Shown piece by piece: positions 48,496 through 56,928 of a stretch of 64,000 bases of DNA. The DNA is from Pseudomonas sp. URMO17WK12:I2 (GTDB taxonomy: Bacteria; Pseudomonadota; Gammaproteobacteria; Pseudomonadales; Pseudomonadaceae), in NCBI RefSeq assembly GCF_003253735.1, contig NZ_QKYW01000006.1:248001-312000 (forward strand). The letters are read 5' to 3'. A model generated the notes under the pieces. It had not been told where the DNA came from. It saw only the letters and a list, made by a program, of their open reading frames with translations, and searched no databases. Positions within the stretch are counted from its first letter, which is position 1; each line of letters starts with the position of its first letter. The position numbers were made by a program, and so were the translations under genes.

Positions 48496-49455
48496 ATGAT
48501 GAGCAATGTCTTGCTGAGCGCGCGCAGCAGTGTGTTCGAGCGCGCCGATCCTTACGCGGTGTCCGAGTACGTCAATCAGCACGTCGGTGCGCACTGCATT
48601 CGCCTGCCCACCAGTGGTTTTCCCGAGGCGAGCCTCAATCACCGCAAGTTCGCCAGCCTCGATCTGTGCCGCATCAGCTACGGCGGCAGCGTGCGGGTCA
48701 CCTCGCCGGCGCTGGAAACCATCTACCACCTGCAGGTATTGCTCAAGGGGCACTGCCGCTCGCAATGCCGCGGCCAGGAACACTTTTACGTGCCGGGCGA
48801 GCTGCTGCTGATCAACCCGGACGACCCGGTGGACCTGACCTATTCGGCCGATTGCGAGAAATTCATCGTCAAGCTGCCGGTCAGCCTGTTCGAGAACACC
48901 TGCCTGGAAAACCGCTGGATGCTGCCGCAAAGCGGTATCCGCTTCAGCGCCGCACGTCACGACATGGGTGAGCTGGAAGGGTTTTCCAACCTGCTGATGC
49001 TGATCTGCCAGGAAGCCGAAGCCGCGTCCAGCATGCCTCAGGTGCAGGAGCACTACGTGCGTATCATCGCCAGCAAGCTGCTGGGCCTGTTGGGCAACAA
49101 CGTGCAGCGCGTGCAGCCGCAGTCCCAGGGCGGCTCCTTCGAGCAGGTCATCGATTACATCGAGCAGCACCTGACCCAGGACATCGGCATCGAGCAGTTG
49201 GTAACGGTTGCCCGCGTCAGCGAACGGTCGCTGTATGCCCTGTTCGAGCGCCATGCCGGCATCAGTCCCAAGGATTACATCCGCCAGCGCAAGCTCGAAC
49301 GCATCCATGCCCAGTTGCTCGACCCCGCCTGCAAGGTGCGCAGCGTTACCGAGATCGCCCTGGATCATGGCTTCCTGCACCTGGGCCGTTTCGCCGAGGC
49401 GTACCGCCGGCGCTTTGGTGAGCTGCCATCGGAGACCTACAAGCGCAACCGCTAA
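48496..49455 (+). CDS. benR: AraC/XylS-type activator BenR
   Basis: A 319-residue regulator. The N-terminal effector/dimer half shows the BenR/XylS pattern ADPYAVSEYVNQHVGAH, FASLDLCRISYGGSVRV and LLLINPDDPVDLTYS. The C-terminal AraC domain (about 215-315) has two helix-turn-helix units (IGIEQLVTVARVSERSLYALFERHAG and VTEIALDHGFLHLGRFAEAYRRRFG). It should bind benzoate and activate benABCD at the tandem TGCA-N6-GGnTA boxes 12 kb away. ATG 48499 is an equally good start by ribosome-site spacing. A 232-base gap separates it from catA; no BenR box was seen there. Confidence 0.92.
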   Translation: MMSNVLLSARSSVFERADPYAVSEYVNQHVGAHCIRLPTSGFPEASLNHRKFASLDLCRISYGGSVRVTSPALETIYHLQVLLKGHCRSQCRGQEHFYVPGELLLINPDDPVDLTYSADCEKFIVKLPVSLFENTCLENRWMLPQSGIRFSAARHDMGELEGFSNLLMLICQEAEAASSMPQVQEHYVRIIASKLLGLLGNNVQRVQPQSQGGSFEQVIDYIEQHLTQDIGIEQLVTVARVSERSLYALFERHAGISPKDYIRQRKLERIHAQLLDPACKVRSVTEIALDHGFLHLGRFAEAYRRRFGELPSETYKRNR

Positions 49456-49494
49456 GGCGGTGCGGGCGAAGAGAGTGATAAGCCCATAAGTCTT

Positions 49495-49525
49495 GTTCGA
49501 TTATCGAACGGATAGTCGATTATCG
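49495..49525. promoter_or_regulatory. PcaR-type operator upstream of catI
   Basis: GTTCGATTATCGAAC (49495-49509) is a perfect odd palindrome and closely matches the P. putida PcaR site GTTCGATAATCGCAC of pcaIJ. Its TCGATTATCG core is repeated at 49516-49525. The pair lies 89-119 bases before ATG 49614. The IclR-family PcaR gene itself is not in the window. Confidence 0.8.
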
Positions 49526-49613
49526 GATTGTTAGCCGCCTACTGGATGAGTACCTTGTGACCATACGGCAAATCGCCGCCCACGGTATCCAGAGCAACAA
49601 GACGAGAACGACC

Positions 49614-50465
49614 ATGGCTGAGATTCTCTCCCTGCGCGAAGCGGTCGAACGCTTCGTTCACGACGGCGACACCGTTGCCCTCGAAGGCTTCACCCACCTG
49701 ATTCCGACCGCCGCGTCCCACGAGCTGATCCGCCAGAACAAGAAGGATCTGACCCTGGTGCGCATGACCCCCGATCTGGTCTACGACCTGCTGATCGGGG
49801 CCGGTTGCGCCAAGCGGCTGATCTTCTCCTGGGGCGGCAACCCCGGGGTCGGTTCGCTGCATCGCCTGCGTGACGCCGTCGAGAAGCACTGGCCGCACAA
49901 GCTGGAAATCAGCGAGCACAGCCACGCGGCCATGGCCAACGCCTACGTCGCTGGCGCCTCCAACCTGCCGTTCGCGGTGTTGCGTGGCTACCAGGGCTCG
50001 GATCTGGTCAAGGTCAACCCGGATATCAAGTTCATCGAGTGTCCGTACACCGGCGAGAGCCTGGCCACCGTGCCGAGCGTGCGTCCGGACGTGACAGTGA
50101 TCCATGCGCAGAAGGCCGACCGCAAGGGCAACGTGCTGATCCAGGGCATCCTTGGCGTGCAGAAGGAGGCCGCGCTGGCGGCCAGGCGTTGCATCGTCAC
50201 AGTCGAGGAAATCGTCGACGACCTGCAGGCGCCGATGAATGCCTGCGTGCTGCCGACCTGGGCCTTGACCGCGGTCTGCGTGGTGCCCGGCGGCGCCCAT
50301 CCGTCCTATGCCCACGGCTACTACGAGCGCGACAACCGCTTCTACCAGGCCTGGGACCCGATTGCCCGTGACCGTGAAACCTTCACCGCGTGGATCGACG
50401 AATACATCCGCGGCACCGAGGATTTTGCGCAGTACCAGGCGAAGGTTAACGGGGAGGCCAAGTGA
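49614..50465 (+). CDS. catI: 3-oxoadipate CoA-transferase subunit A (CatI type)
   Basis: A 283-residue subunit of the enzyme that moves CoA from succinyl-CoA to 3-oxoadipate. It belongs to the glutaconate-CoA-transferase-like CatI group (MAEILSLREAVERFVHDGDTVALEGFTHLIPTAASHELIRQ), longer than the roughly 230-residue PcaI of P. putida. The same gene order (PA0226-PA0232) occurs in P. aeruginosa. The frame is open to 49557, but MAEILSLRE is the family start. Followed by catJ with a four-base overlap; PcaR-type sites lie upstream. Confidence 0.9.
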   Translation: MAEILSLREAVERFVHDGDTVALEGFTHLIPTAASHELIRQNKKDLTLVRMTPDLVYDLLIGAGCAKRLIFSWGGNPGVGSLHRLRDAVEKHWPHKLEISEHSHAAMANAYVAGASNLPFAVLRGYQGSDLVKVNPDIKFIECPYTGESLATVPSVRPDVTVIHAQKADRKGNVLIQGILGVQKEAALAARRCIVTVEEIVDDLQAPMNACVLPTWALTAVCVVPGGAHPSYAHGYYERDNRFYQAWDPIARDRETFTAWIDEYIRGTEDFAQYQAKVNGEAK

Positions 50466-51247
50466 TGAGCGACTTCAACACCAATGAAATGATGACCGTG
50501 GCCGCCGCGCGCCGCCTCGGTAACGGCAGCGTGTGCTTCGTCGGCATCGGCCTGCCATCCAAGGCCGCCAACCTGGCGCGGCTGACCCATGCGCCGGAAG
50601 TGGTACTGATCTATGAGTCCGGCCCGATCGGCGCCAAGCCAAGCGTGCTGCCGCTGTCCATCGGTGACGGCGAGCTGGCCGAGACCGCGGACACCGTGGT
50701 GCCGACTGGCGAGATCTTCCGCTACTGGCTGCAGGGCGGGCGCATCGATGTCGGCTTCCTCGGCGCCGCCCAGGTCGACAAGTTCGGCAACATCAACACC
50801 ACCGTGATCGGCGACTACCATGCGCCGAAAGTGCGCCTGCCAGGCGCTGGCGGCGCACCGGAGATTGCCGGCAGCGCCAAGAAAGTGCTGATCATCCTCA
50901 AGCAGGGCCATCGCACCTTCGTCGACAAACTGGCGTTCATCACCTCGGTCGGCCATGGCGAAGGCGGTGACCACCGCAAGCGCCTGGGCCTGCCAGGCGA
51001 AGGCCCGGTGGCGATCATCACCGACCTGTGCATCATGGAGCCGGAAGCGGGCAGCAACGAATTCATCGTCACCTCGCTGCACCCGGGCGTGACCCGTGAG
51101 CAGGTGATCGAGAACACCGGCTGGCAGATCCGTTTCGCCGACAACGTGACCACCACCGAGGCGCCGAAAGCCGAGGAACTGGCTGCCCTGCGTGATCTGG
51201 AAGCGCGTACTGCCGCTGCCCATGGGCAGAAGGGCGGTGACGAATGA
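50462..51247 (+). CDS. catJ: 3-oxoadipate CoA-transferase subunit B (CatJ type)
   Basis: A 261-residue subunit carrying the CoA-accepting glutamate, probably Glu52 in LIYESGPIGAKP. GDGELAETADTVVPTGEIFRYWLQGGRIDVGFLGAAQVDKFGNINTT is typical of CatJ/GctB-like proteins. ATG 50462 overlaps the catI stop, and the ORF ends overlapping pcaF, so catI-catJ-pcaF is a tightly coupled unit. Confidence 0.9.
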   Translation: MMSDFNTNEMMTVAAARRLGNGSVCFVGIGLPSKAANLARLTHAPEVVLIYESGPIGAKPSVLPLSIGDGELAETADTVVPTGEIFRYWLQGGRIDVGFLGAAQVDKFGNINTTVIGDYHAPKVRLPGAGGAPEIAGSAKKVLIILKQGHRTFVDKLAFITSVGHGEGGDHRKRLGLPGEGPVAIITDLCIMEPEAGSNEFIVTSLHPGVTREQVIENTGWQIRFADNVTTTEAPKAEELAALRDLEARTAAAHGQKGGDE

Positions 51248-52449
51248 GCCGCGAGGTATTTATCTGCGACGCTATTCGTACGCCGATTGGCCGCCTCAAT
51301 GGCGCGCTCTCCGCTGTACGCGCCGACGACCTGGCGGCGATCCCGCTCAGGGCGCTGGTCGAGCGGAATCCGCAGGTCGATTGGTCCGCGGTCGACGAAG
51401 TGTTCATGGGCTGCGCCAACCAGTCCGGCGAGGACAACCGCAACGTGGCGCGTATGGCGCTGCTGCTCGCCGGCCTGCCGGAAACGGTGCCGGGCGTGAC
51501 CCTCAATCGCCTCTGTGCCTCGGGCATGGAAGCGGTCGGCGCCGCCTTCCGCGCCATCGCCTCGGGCGAAATGGAGCTGGCCATTGCCGCTGGCGTCGAG
51601 TCGATGACCCGCGCGCCCTATGTGATGGGCAAGGCCGACAGCGCTTTCGGCCGTGGCCAGAAGCTGGAAGACACCACCCTGGGCTGGCGCTTCGTCAACC
51701 CTTTGATGAAGGAGCAGTATGGTGTCGACCCGATGCCGGTCACCGGTGACAACGTCGCCGAGGACTACGGGGTCAGCCGCGCCGACCAGGACGCCTTTGG
51801 CCTGCGTAGCCAGCAGCGCGCTGCTGCGGCCCAGCAGAGCGGTTACTACGCCGAGGAAATCGTCCCGGTGGTGATCAAGACCAAGAAGGGCGAGATCGTT
51901 GTCGACACCGACGAGCACCCGCGCGCCGACACCACCGCCGAAGGGCTGGCCAAGCTCAAGCCGGTCAATGGCCCGGACAAGACCGTTACCGCCGGCAACG
52001 CCTCGGGCCTCAACGATGGCGCCTCGGCGATGATCCTGGCCTCTGCCGCAGCCGTTAAGCAATACGGCCTCAAGCCCCGCGCCAGGGTGCTGGGCATGGC
52101 CAGCGGTGGCGTGGCGCCACGCATCATGGGCGTCGGCCCGCTGCCGGCGGTGCGCAAGCTGCTGGCGCGCCTGAACCTGAGCATCGAGCAGTTCGACGTG
52201 ATCGAGCTGAACGAAGCCTTCGCGGCCCAGGGCCTGGCCGTCACCCGCGACCTTGGCTTGCCGGACGACAGCCCCAAGGTCAACCCGAACGGCGGCGCCA
52301 TCGCCCTCGGCCATCCACTGGGCATGAGCGGCAACCGCCTGGTACTGACTGCCGTGCACCACCTGGAAAAGACCGGCGGCAAGTTGGGTCTGGCGACCAT
52401 GTGCGTGGGGGTGGGGCAGGGGTTGGCACTGGCCATCGAGCGGGTTTAG
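51244..52449 (+). CDS. pcaF: 3-oxoadipyl-CoA thiolase PcaF
   Basis: A 401-residue thiolase that splits 3-oxoadipyl-CoA into acetyl-CoA and succinyl-CoA. The acyl-accepting Cys91 lies in NRLCASGMEAV; the His of NGGAIALGHPLGMSG and the second Cys in ATMCVGVGQG complete the active site. Final step of both the catechol and protocatechuate branches. Acetoacetyl-CoA thiolases are close relatives; operon context decides. A four-base overlap couples it to catJ. Confidence 0.93.
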   Translation: MSREVFICDAIRTPIGRLNGALSAVRADDLAAIPLRALVERNPQVDWSAVDEVFMGCANQSGEDNRNVARMALLLAGLPETVPGVTLNRLCASGMEAVGAAFRAIASGEMELAIAAGVESMTRAPYVMGKADSAFGRGQKLEDTTLGWRFVNPLMKEQYGVDPMPVTGDNVAEDYGVSRADQDAFGLRSQQRAAAAQQSGYYAEEIVPVVIKTKKGEIVVDTDEHPRADTTAEGLAKLKPVNGPDKTVTAGNASGLNDGASAMILASAAAVKQYGLKPRARVLGMASGGVAPRIMGVGPLPAVRKLLARLNLSIEQFDVIELNEAFAAQGLAVTRDLGLPDDSPKVNPNGGAIALGHPLGMSGNRLVLTAVHHLEKTGGKLGLATMCVGVGQGLALAIERV

Positions 52450-52487
52450 GGCCTGTTTGCGAAGTGGTGAAAACGGTCGTTCGCCTC

Positions 52488-52562
52488 GTAGGGGGATGGC
52501 GCTTTTTCATCCGCCGTTGCGATTGCGGCGGTGGACGGATAAAGCGCCACCCACCCTGTGGC
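52488..52562. repeat. Second palindromic repeat family, copy B
   Basis: From GTAGGGGGATGGCGCTTTTTC to AAAGCGCCACCCACCCTGTGG, with inner ATCCGCCGTTGC / GCGGCGGTGGAC. Related in layout and sequence to 44626-44703. Confidence 0.75.
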
Positions 52563-52600
52563 ACTCGACCCACATAGGGTTTGACGTCGACCGCGTATTT

Positions 52601-52649
52601 TGTGGGAGGGCGCCATGCGCCCGATTCGCGGGCATGGCCCGCTCCCACG
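52601..52649. repeat. REP-like palindrome, copy 4
   Basis: From TGTGGGAGGGCGCCATGCGCCC to GCGGGCATGGCCCGCTCCCACG, about 40 bases after the preceding repeat. Confidence 0.85.
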
Positions 52650-52697
52650 ATCATGACCAAGCCGCCAGTTCTATTGCCAAGGCGACTTTCGAGGTTT

Positions 52698-52752
52698 CGT
52701 TTGTCCTCGTCAGGGCGCGGTCCACGACCCCGTGGCCTGGCGAGGACAAACG
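52698..52752. repeat. Long inverted repeat before pcaT
   Basis: CGTTTGTCCTCGTCAGG (52698-52714) pairs with CCTGGCGAGGACAAACG (52736-52752), 16 of 17 matching, with an inner CCACG / CGTGG stem. It is unrelated to the other two repeat families in the same gap. No T-run follows, so it is not an ordinary terminator. Confidence 0.85.
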
Positions 52753-52828
52753 ACTCGAATTGACGAATCATTTTGTTACAGGTGGGGTCGGAGTAGGGAG
52801 CAGTCCTGTTTCCTACCAGTGAGTATCC

Positions 52829-54145
52829 ATGATGAGTACTGAAGACAGCGCGGCGTACCAAGCCCCCAACTACAGCCCGGAAGAGCGCCGCAAGCGGATC
52901 TTCGCCATCGTCGGCGCCTCCTCGGGCAACCTGGTCGAGTGGTTCGATTTCTACGTGTATGCCTTCTGCGCGATCTACTTCGCGCCGGCTTTCTTCCCCT
53001 CCGATGACCCTACCGTGCAGCTGCTCAATACCGCTGGCGTATTCGCCGCCGGCTTTCTGATGCGGCCAATTGGCGGCTGGGTGTTTGGCCGCGTGGCGGA
53101 CAAATACGGCCGCAAGGTCTCGATGATGATCTCGGTGCTGATGATGTGCCTCGGCTCGCTGGCCATCGCCTGCATGCCGACCTACAGCAGCATCGGCACC
53201 CTGGCGCCGGCCTTGCTGTTGCTGGCGCGCTTGTTCCAGGGTCTCTCGGTAGGCGGCGAATACGGCACCACCGCCACCTACATGAGCGAGGTGGCGCTCA
53301 AGGGCCAGCGTGGCTTCTTCGCCTCTTTCCAGTACGTCACCCTGATTGGCGGGCAACTGCTCGCGGTGCTGGTGGTGGTGATTCTGCAGCAGACGCTGAG
53401 CGAGGATGAACTGCGGGCCTGGGGCTGGCGTATTCCGTTCGTGATCGGCGCCATGGCGGCCGTGGTGGCTTTCTACCTGCGTCGCTCGCTGGACGAAACC
53501 GCCAAGCAGGATCAGATCGGCAACAAGGAATCGGGCAGCATCGGTTACCTGTTCAAACACCACAAAGCCGCGTTCTTCACCGTGCTGGGCTACACCGCCG
53601 GCGGCTCGCTGATCTTCTATACCTTCACCACCTATATGCAGAAGTACCTGGTCAACTCGGCCGGCATGAGCGCCAAGATGGCCAGCGGCATCATGACCGG
53701 TGCGCTGTTCCTGTTCATGATCATGCAACCGCTGTTCGGCGCGTTGTCCGACCGCATCGGCCGGCGCACCTCGATGCTCTGGTTCGGCGCTCTGGGCGCA
53801 ATCTTCACCTGGCCGATCCTGGCGCTGCTGCACACCGTGCAAAGCCCGGTGATGGCCTTCTTGCTGATCATCGCGGCGCTGGCCATCGTCAGCCTGTACA
53901 CATCGATCAGCGGCCTGGTGAAGGCCGAGATGTTCCCGCCGGAAGTCCGCGCGCTCGGCGTCGGTCTGGCCTACGCGGTGGCCAACGCGCTGTTCGGCGG
54001 TTCGGCGGAATACGTCGCCCTGGGGCTGAAATCCATCGGTATGGAACAGACCTTCTACTGGTACGTATCAGGCATGATGGTGCTGGCCTTTCTGGTCAGC
54101 CTGCGCCTGCCGCGGCAGGCCAGTTACCTGCACCACGATCATTGA
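52829..54145 (+). CDS. pcaT: MFS dicarboxylate transporter PcaT
   Basis: A 438-residue MFS protein of the metabolite:H+ symporter (KgtP/ProP-like) branch with 12 predicted helices. GNLVEWFDFYVYAFCAIYFAPAFFP in helix 1, the loop motif GRVADKYGRKVSM and GLSVGGEYGTTATYMSE are characteristic. In P. putida PcaT takes up 3-oxoadipate and related dicarboxylates; here specificity is inferred from its place before pcaB. The start may be ATG 52829 or 52832; no strong ribosome site is visible for either. Confidence 0.9.
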   Translation: MMSTEDSAAYQAPNYSPEERRKRIFAIVGASSGNLVEWFDFYVYAFCAIYFAPAFFPSDDPTVQLLNTAGVFAAGFLMRPIGGWVFGRVADKYGRKVSMMISVLMMCLGSLAIACMPTYSSIGTLAPALLLLARLFQGLSVGGEYGTTATYMSEVALKGQRGFFASFQYVTLIGGQLLAVLVVVILQQTLSEDELRAWGWRIPFVIGAMAAVVAFYLRRSLDETAKQDQIGNKESGSIGYLFKHHKAAFFTVLGYTAGGSLIFYTFTTYMQKYLVNSAGMSAKMASGIMTGALFLFMIMQPLFGALSDRIGRRTSMLWFGALGAIFTWPILALLHTVQSPVMAFLLIIAALAIVSLYTSISGLVKAEMFPPEVRALGVGLAYAVANALFGGSAEYVALGLKSIGMEQTFYWYVSGMMVLAFLVSLRLPRQASYLHHDH

Positions 54146-54163
54146 CCACGGAGTGTTCGCTGT

Positions 54164-55528
54164 ATGAGTTCAAGGCCCGCTAGCCAGCTGTTCGATGCCT
54201 ACTTCACCAGTGCACCGATGCGCCAGGTGTTCAGCGACCAGGGGCGTGTGCAGGGCATGCTCGACTTCGAGGCGGCGCTGGCGCGGGCCGAGGCCGCGGC
54301 CGGGGTGATTCCCCGTGCGCTGGTGGCCGATATCGAGGCCGCCTGCCGGGCTGAATTCTACGACTTCGATGCCCTGGCTATCGCCATCGGCAGCGCCGGC
54401 AACTCGGCGATTCCGCTGGTCAAGGCGCTGGGCAAGCGCATCGCGGCGAGCAATGCCGAGGCCGAGCGCTACGTGCATATGGGCGCCACCAGCCAGGACG
54501 CCATGGACAGCGGCCTGGTGCTGCAATTGCGCGCGGCCATCGACCTGCTCGAGCGCGATCTCGATACCTTGAGCCGGCAGTTGGCCGCCCAGGCCCAGCG
54601 TCATGCGGCCACGCCGATGGCCGGGCGCACCTGGCTGCAGCATGCTACGCCGGTCACCCTGGGCATGAAGATCGCCGGCTGGCTGGGCGCCATCGACCGC
54701 CATCGCCAGCGCCTCGACGAAATCAAGCCGCGCCTGCTGTGCCTGCAGTTTGGTGGCGCATCCGGCAGCCTGGCGGCATTGGGCGACAAGGCCTGGTCGG
54801 TGGCGGGCGCCCTGGCGGCTGAGCTGGATCTGCAACTGCCCGAGCAACCCTGGCACACCCAGCGTGATCGCCTGGTCGAGTTCGCCAGCCTGCTCGGCCT
54901 GATCGCCGGCAGCCTGGGCAAAATGGGTCGTGATATCAGCCTGCTGATGCAAACCGAAGCCGGTGAACTGTTCGAACCCTCGGCGCCGGGCAAGGGCGGT
55001 TCCTCGACCATGCCGCACAAGCGCAACCCGGTGGGTGCCGCGGTATTGATCGGCGCCGCCACCCGCGCGCCGGGGCTGGTCGCCACCATGTTCGCCGCCA
55101 TGCCCCAGGAGCACGAGCGCAGCCTCGGCCTGTGGCACGCCGAGTGGGAGACGCTGCCCGAGCTGTGCTGCCTGGTATCCGGCGCCCTGCAGCAGGCTCT
55201 GATCATGGTGCCCGACCTGGAAGTGGATGCCGGGCGCATGGCCGCCAACCTCGAGTTGACCCGCGGCCTGGTGCTCGCCGAGGCGGTGAGCATCGCCCTG
55301 GCGCAGCGCATTGGCCGCGACGCCGCCCACCATCTGGTCGAACAATGCTGCAAGCAGGCGGTGAAGGAGGGCGCTCATCTGCGCGACGTACTGGGCGCTA
55401 ATGCCGAGGTCACCGCGCAACTCTCCGCCGAAGAACTGGATCGTTTGCTCGATCCCGCCCATTACCTCGGCCAGGCGCAGCGCTGGGTCGAGCGCGCGGT
55501 GGCGCAGAGCCGTGAACTGAATTCGTAG
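54164..55528 (+). CDS. pcaB: 3-carboxy-cis,cis-muconate cycloisomerase PcaB
   Basis: A 454-residue member of the fumarase/aspartase superfamily; it lactonises 3-carboxymuconate, the ring-cleavage product of protocatechuate. The superfamily signature is GGSSTMPHKRNPVGAA near residue 277-293, and GATSQDAMDSG near 107 forms the other active-site part. It serves the protocatechuate branch, although pcaGH is absent from this window. Starts 19 bases after pcaT. Confidence 0.93.
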   Translation: MSSRPASQLFDAYFTSAPMRQVFSDQGRVQGMLDFEAALARAEAAAGVIPRALVADIEAACRAEFYDFDALAIAIGSAGNSAIPLVKALGKRIAASNAEAERYVHMGATSQDAMDSGLVLQLRAAIDLLERDLDTLSRQLAAQAQRHAATPMAGRTWLQHATPVTLGMKIAGWLGAIDRHRQRLDEIKPRLLCLQFGGASGSLAALGDKAWSVAGALAAELDLQLPEQPWHTQRDRLVEFASLLGLIAGSLGKMGRDISLLMQTEAGELFEPSAPGKGGSSTMPHKRNPVGAAVLIGAATRAPGLVATMFAAMPQEHERSLGLWHAEWETLPELCCLVSGALQQALIMVPDLEVDAGRMAANLELTRGLVLAEAVSIALAQRIGRDAAHHLVEQCCKQAVKEGAHLRDVLGANAEVTAQLSAEELDRLLDPAHYLGQAQRWVERAVAQSRELNS

Positions 55529-55546
55529 ATTATCTAGGAGATTGTT

Positions 55547-56338
55547 ATGCCTGTCGTATCCCTCGCCGATGGCGACCTGAACTACCTGCTCGAAGGCCCG
55601 GCCGCCGCGCCAGTGCTGGTGCTCTCCAACTCTCTGGGCACCAACCTGCATATGTGGGATGCGCAGATCCCGGCGTTCACCGAACATTTCCGGGTGCTGC
55701 GTTACGACACCCGCGGCCATGGCCAGTCGATGGTCACGCCCGGCTTCTACAGCATCGAGCAGAGTGGCCGCGACGTGCTGGCGCTGCTCGATGCGCTGAA
55801 TATCGACAAGGCACATTTCTGCGGTCTGTCCATGGGCGGGCTGATCGGTCAGTGGCTGGCGATCAACGCGCCTTCGCGCCTGGATCGTCTGGTGCTGTGC
55901 AACACCGCGGCCAAGATCGGCACCGACGAGGTGTGGAATACCCGCATCGACACCGTCCTCAAGGGCGGCGAGAAGGCCATGCGCGACCTGCGCGATGCGT
56001 CCATCGAACGCTGGTTCACCGCGCCGTTCGCCAAGGCTCAGCCGGAGAAGGTCGAGCCCATCGTCACCATGCTGGCGCAGACCTCGCCCCAGGGCTACGC
56101 CGGCAACTGCGCGGCGGTGCGCGATGCCGATTACCGTGAGCAGATTGCGAGCATCACCGCGCCGACGCTGATCGTCTGCGGCACGGGTGATGCGGTGACC
56201 ACGCCGGAGCACGGCCGTTTCATGCAGGAACGCATCCGCGGCGCCGAGTTGGTCGAGTTCGACGCCGCACACCTGTCCAACGTGCAGGCCGGTGAGCTGT
56301 TCACCGGGCGGGTATTGAGCTTTCTGCAAACCAACTGA
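55547..56338 (+). CDS. pcaD: 3-oxoadipate enol-lactonase PcaD
   Basis: A 263-residue alpha/beta hydrolase that opens 3-oxoadipate enol-lactone, the point where the catechol and protocatechuate branches meet. The nucleophile elbow CGLSMGGLIG gives Ser95; the acid is in GDAVTTPEHG and His in FDAAHLSNVQ. Start MPVVSLADGDLNYLLEGP. Needed by the CatC product as well as by PcaC. Same transcript as pcaB, 19 bases apart. Confidence 0.94.
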   Translation: MPVVSLADGDLNYLLEGPAAAPVLVLSNSLGTNLHMWDAQIPAFTEHFRVLRYDTRGHGQSMVTPGFYSIEQSGRDVLALLDALNIDKAHFCGLSMGGLIGQWLAINAPSRLDRLVLCNTAAKIGTDEVWNTRIDTVLKGGEKAMRDLRDASIERWFTAPFAKAQPEKVEPIVTMLAQTSPQGYAGNCAAVRDADYREQIASITAPTLIVCGTGDAVTTPEHGRFMQERIRGAELVEFDAAHLSNVQAGELFTGRVLSFLQTN

Positions 56339-56396
56339 GCGAGCTGCGTGTGGGCATCGTCGGACGCCCACGCCGTGAAGAGAAATGGAGCCACCG

Positions 56397-56795
56397 ATGG
56401 ACGAGAAACAACGCTACGACGCCGGCATGCAGGTACGCCGCGCCGTACTGGGCGATACCCATGTCGACCGCAGCCTGGAAAAACTGACGCCGTTCAACGA
56501 AGAATTCCAGGAAATGATCACCCGCCATGCCTGGGGCGATATCTGGACGCGCCCGGGCCTGCCGCGCCATACCCGCAGCCTGATCACCATTGCCATGCTG
56601 ATCGGCATGAATCGCGAAGGCGAGCTGAAGCTGCACCTCAAGGCCGCCAAGAACAACGGCGTGACCCGCGAGGAGCTCAAGGAGCTGATCATGCAGAGCG
56701 CGATCTACTGCGGTATTCCGGCCGCCAACGCCACCTTCCACCTGGCCGAAGAGCTGTGGGACGAAGTGGGTGTCGAGTCGCTGACCGAGTCGTAA
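56397..56795 (+). CDS. pcaC: 4-carboxymuconolactone decarboxylase PcaC
   Basis: A 132-residue AhpD-like helical protein that decarboxylates gamma-carboxymuconolactone to 3-oxoadipate enol-lactone. MDEKQRYDAGMQVRRAVLGDTHVDRSLEK is the family start; LPRHTRSLITIAMLIGMNREGELKLHLKAAKNNGVTREELKE is the core. GGAG lies just upstream of ATG 56397; an ATG four codons earlier (56385) is less likely. Last gene of pcaT-pcaB-pcaD-pcaC, ended by a terminator. Confidence 0.94.
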   Translation: MDEKQRYDAGMQVRRAVLGDTHVDRSLEKLTPFNEEFQEMITRHAWGDIWTRPGLPRHTRSLITIAMLIGMNREGELKLHLKAAKNNGVTREELKELIMQSAIYCGIPAANATFHLAEELWDEVGVESLTES

Positions 56796-56813
56796 CGCCG
56801 CCGCTTGCCAGTC

Positions 56814-56839
56814 AGCCCCGCATCAGCGGGGCTTTTATT
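56814..56839 (+). terminator. Terminator after pcaC
   Basis: AGCCCCGC, loop ATCA, GCGGGGCT then TTTATT, 18 bases after the pcaC stop. It closes the aromatic acid locus on its right side. Confidence 0.92.
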
Positions 56840-56928
56840 GTCCGGTGATTTTTTGCAGTGCTTGATGTTTGCCGTGGCGCACCCCATCTGATTGACAGGT
56901 TCTTCCTCCTTCTGCCTTCGAGTGCGCC

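Larger units (their letters stand above)
52450..52828. other. Repeat-filled gap between pcaF and pcaT
   Basis: A 379-base gap in the pca cluster without a credible gene. It holds three different palindromes in a row: 52488-52562, 52601-52649 and 52698-52752. The last 75 bases should contain the pcaT promoter; TTGACG at 52760 is a possible -35. Confidence 0.8.

Noticed and set aside
52698..52752. Rho-independent terminator for pcaF
   Set aside because: The stem is long and strong but no T-run follows and it is about 250 bases from the pcaF stop; recorded as a repeat.
54170..56371. A 733-codon minus-strand frame across pcaB and pcaD
   Set aside because: It spans two well-recognised genes and their gap on the opposite strand; composition and lack of family match mark it as a shadow.
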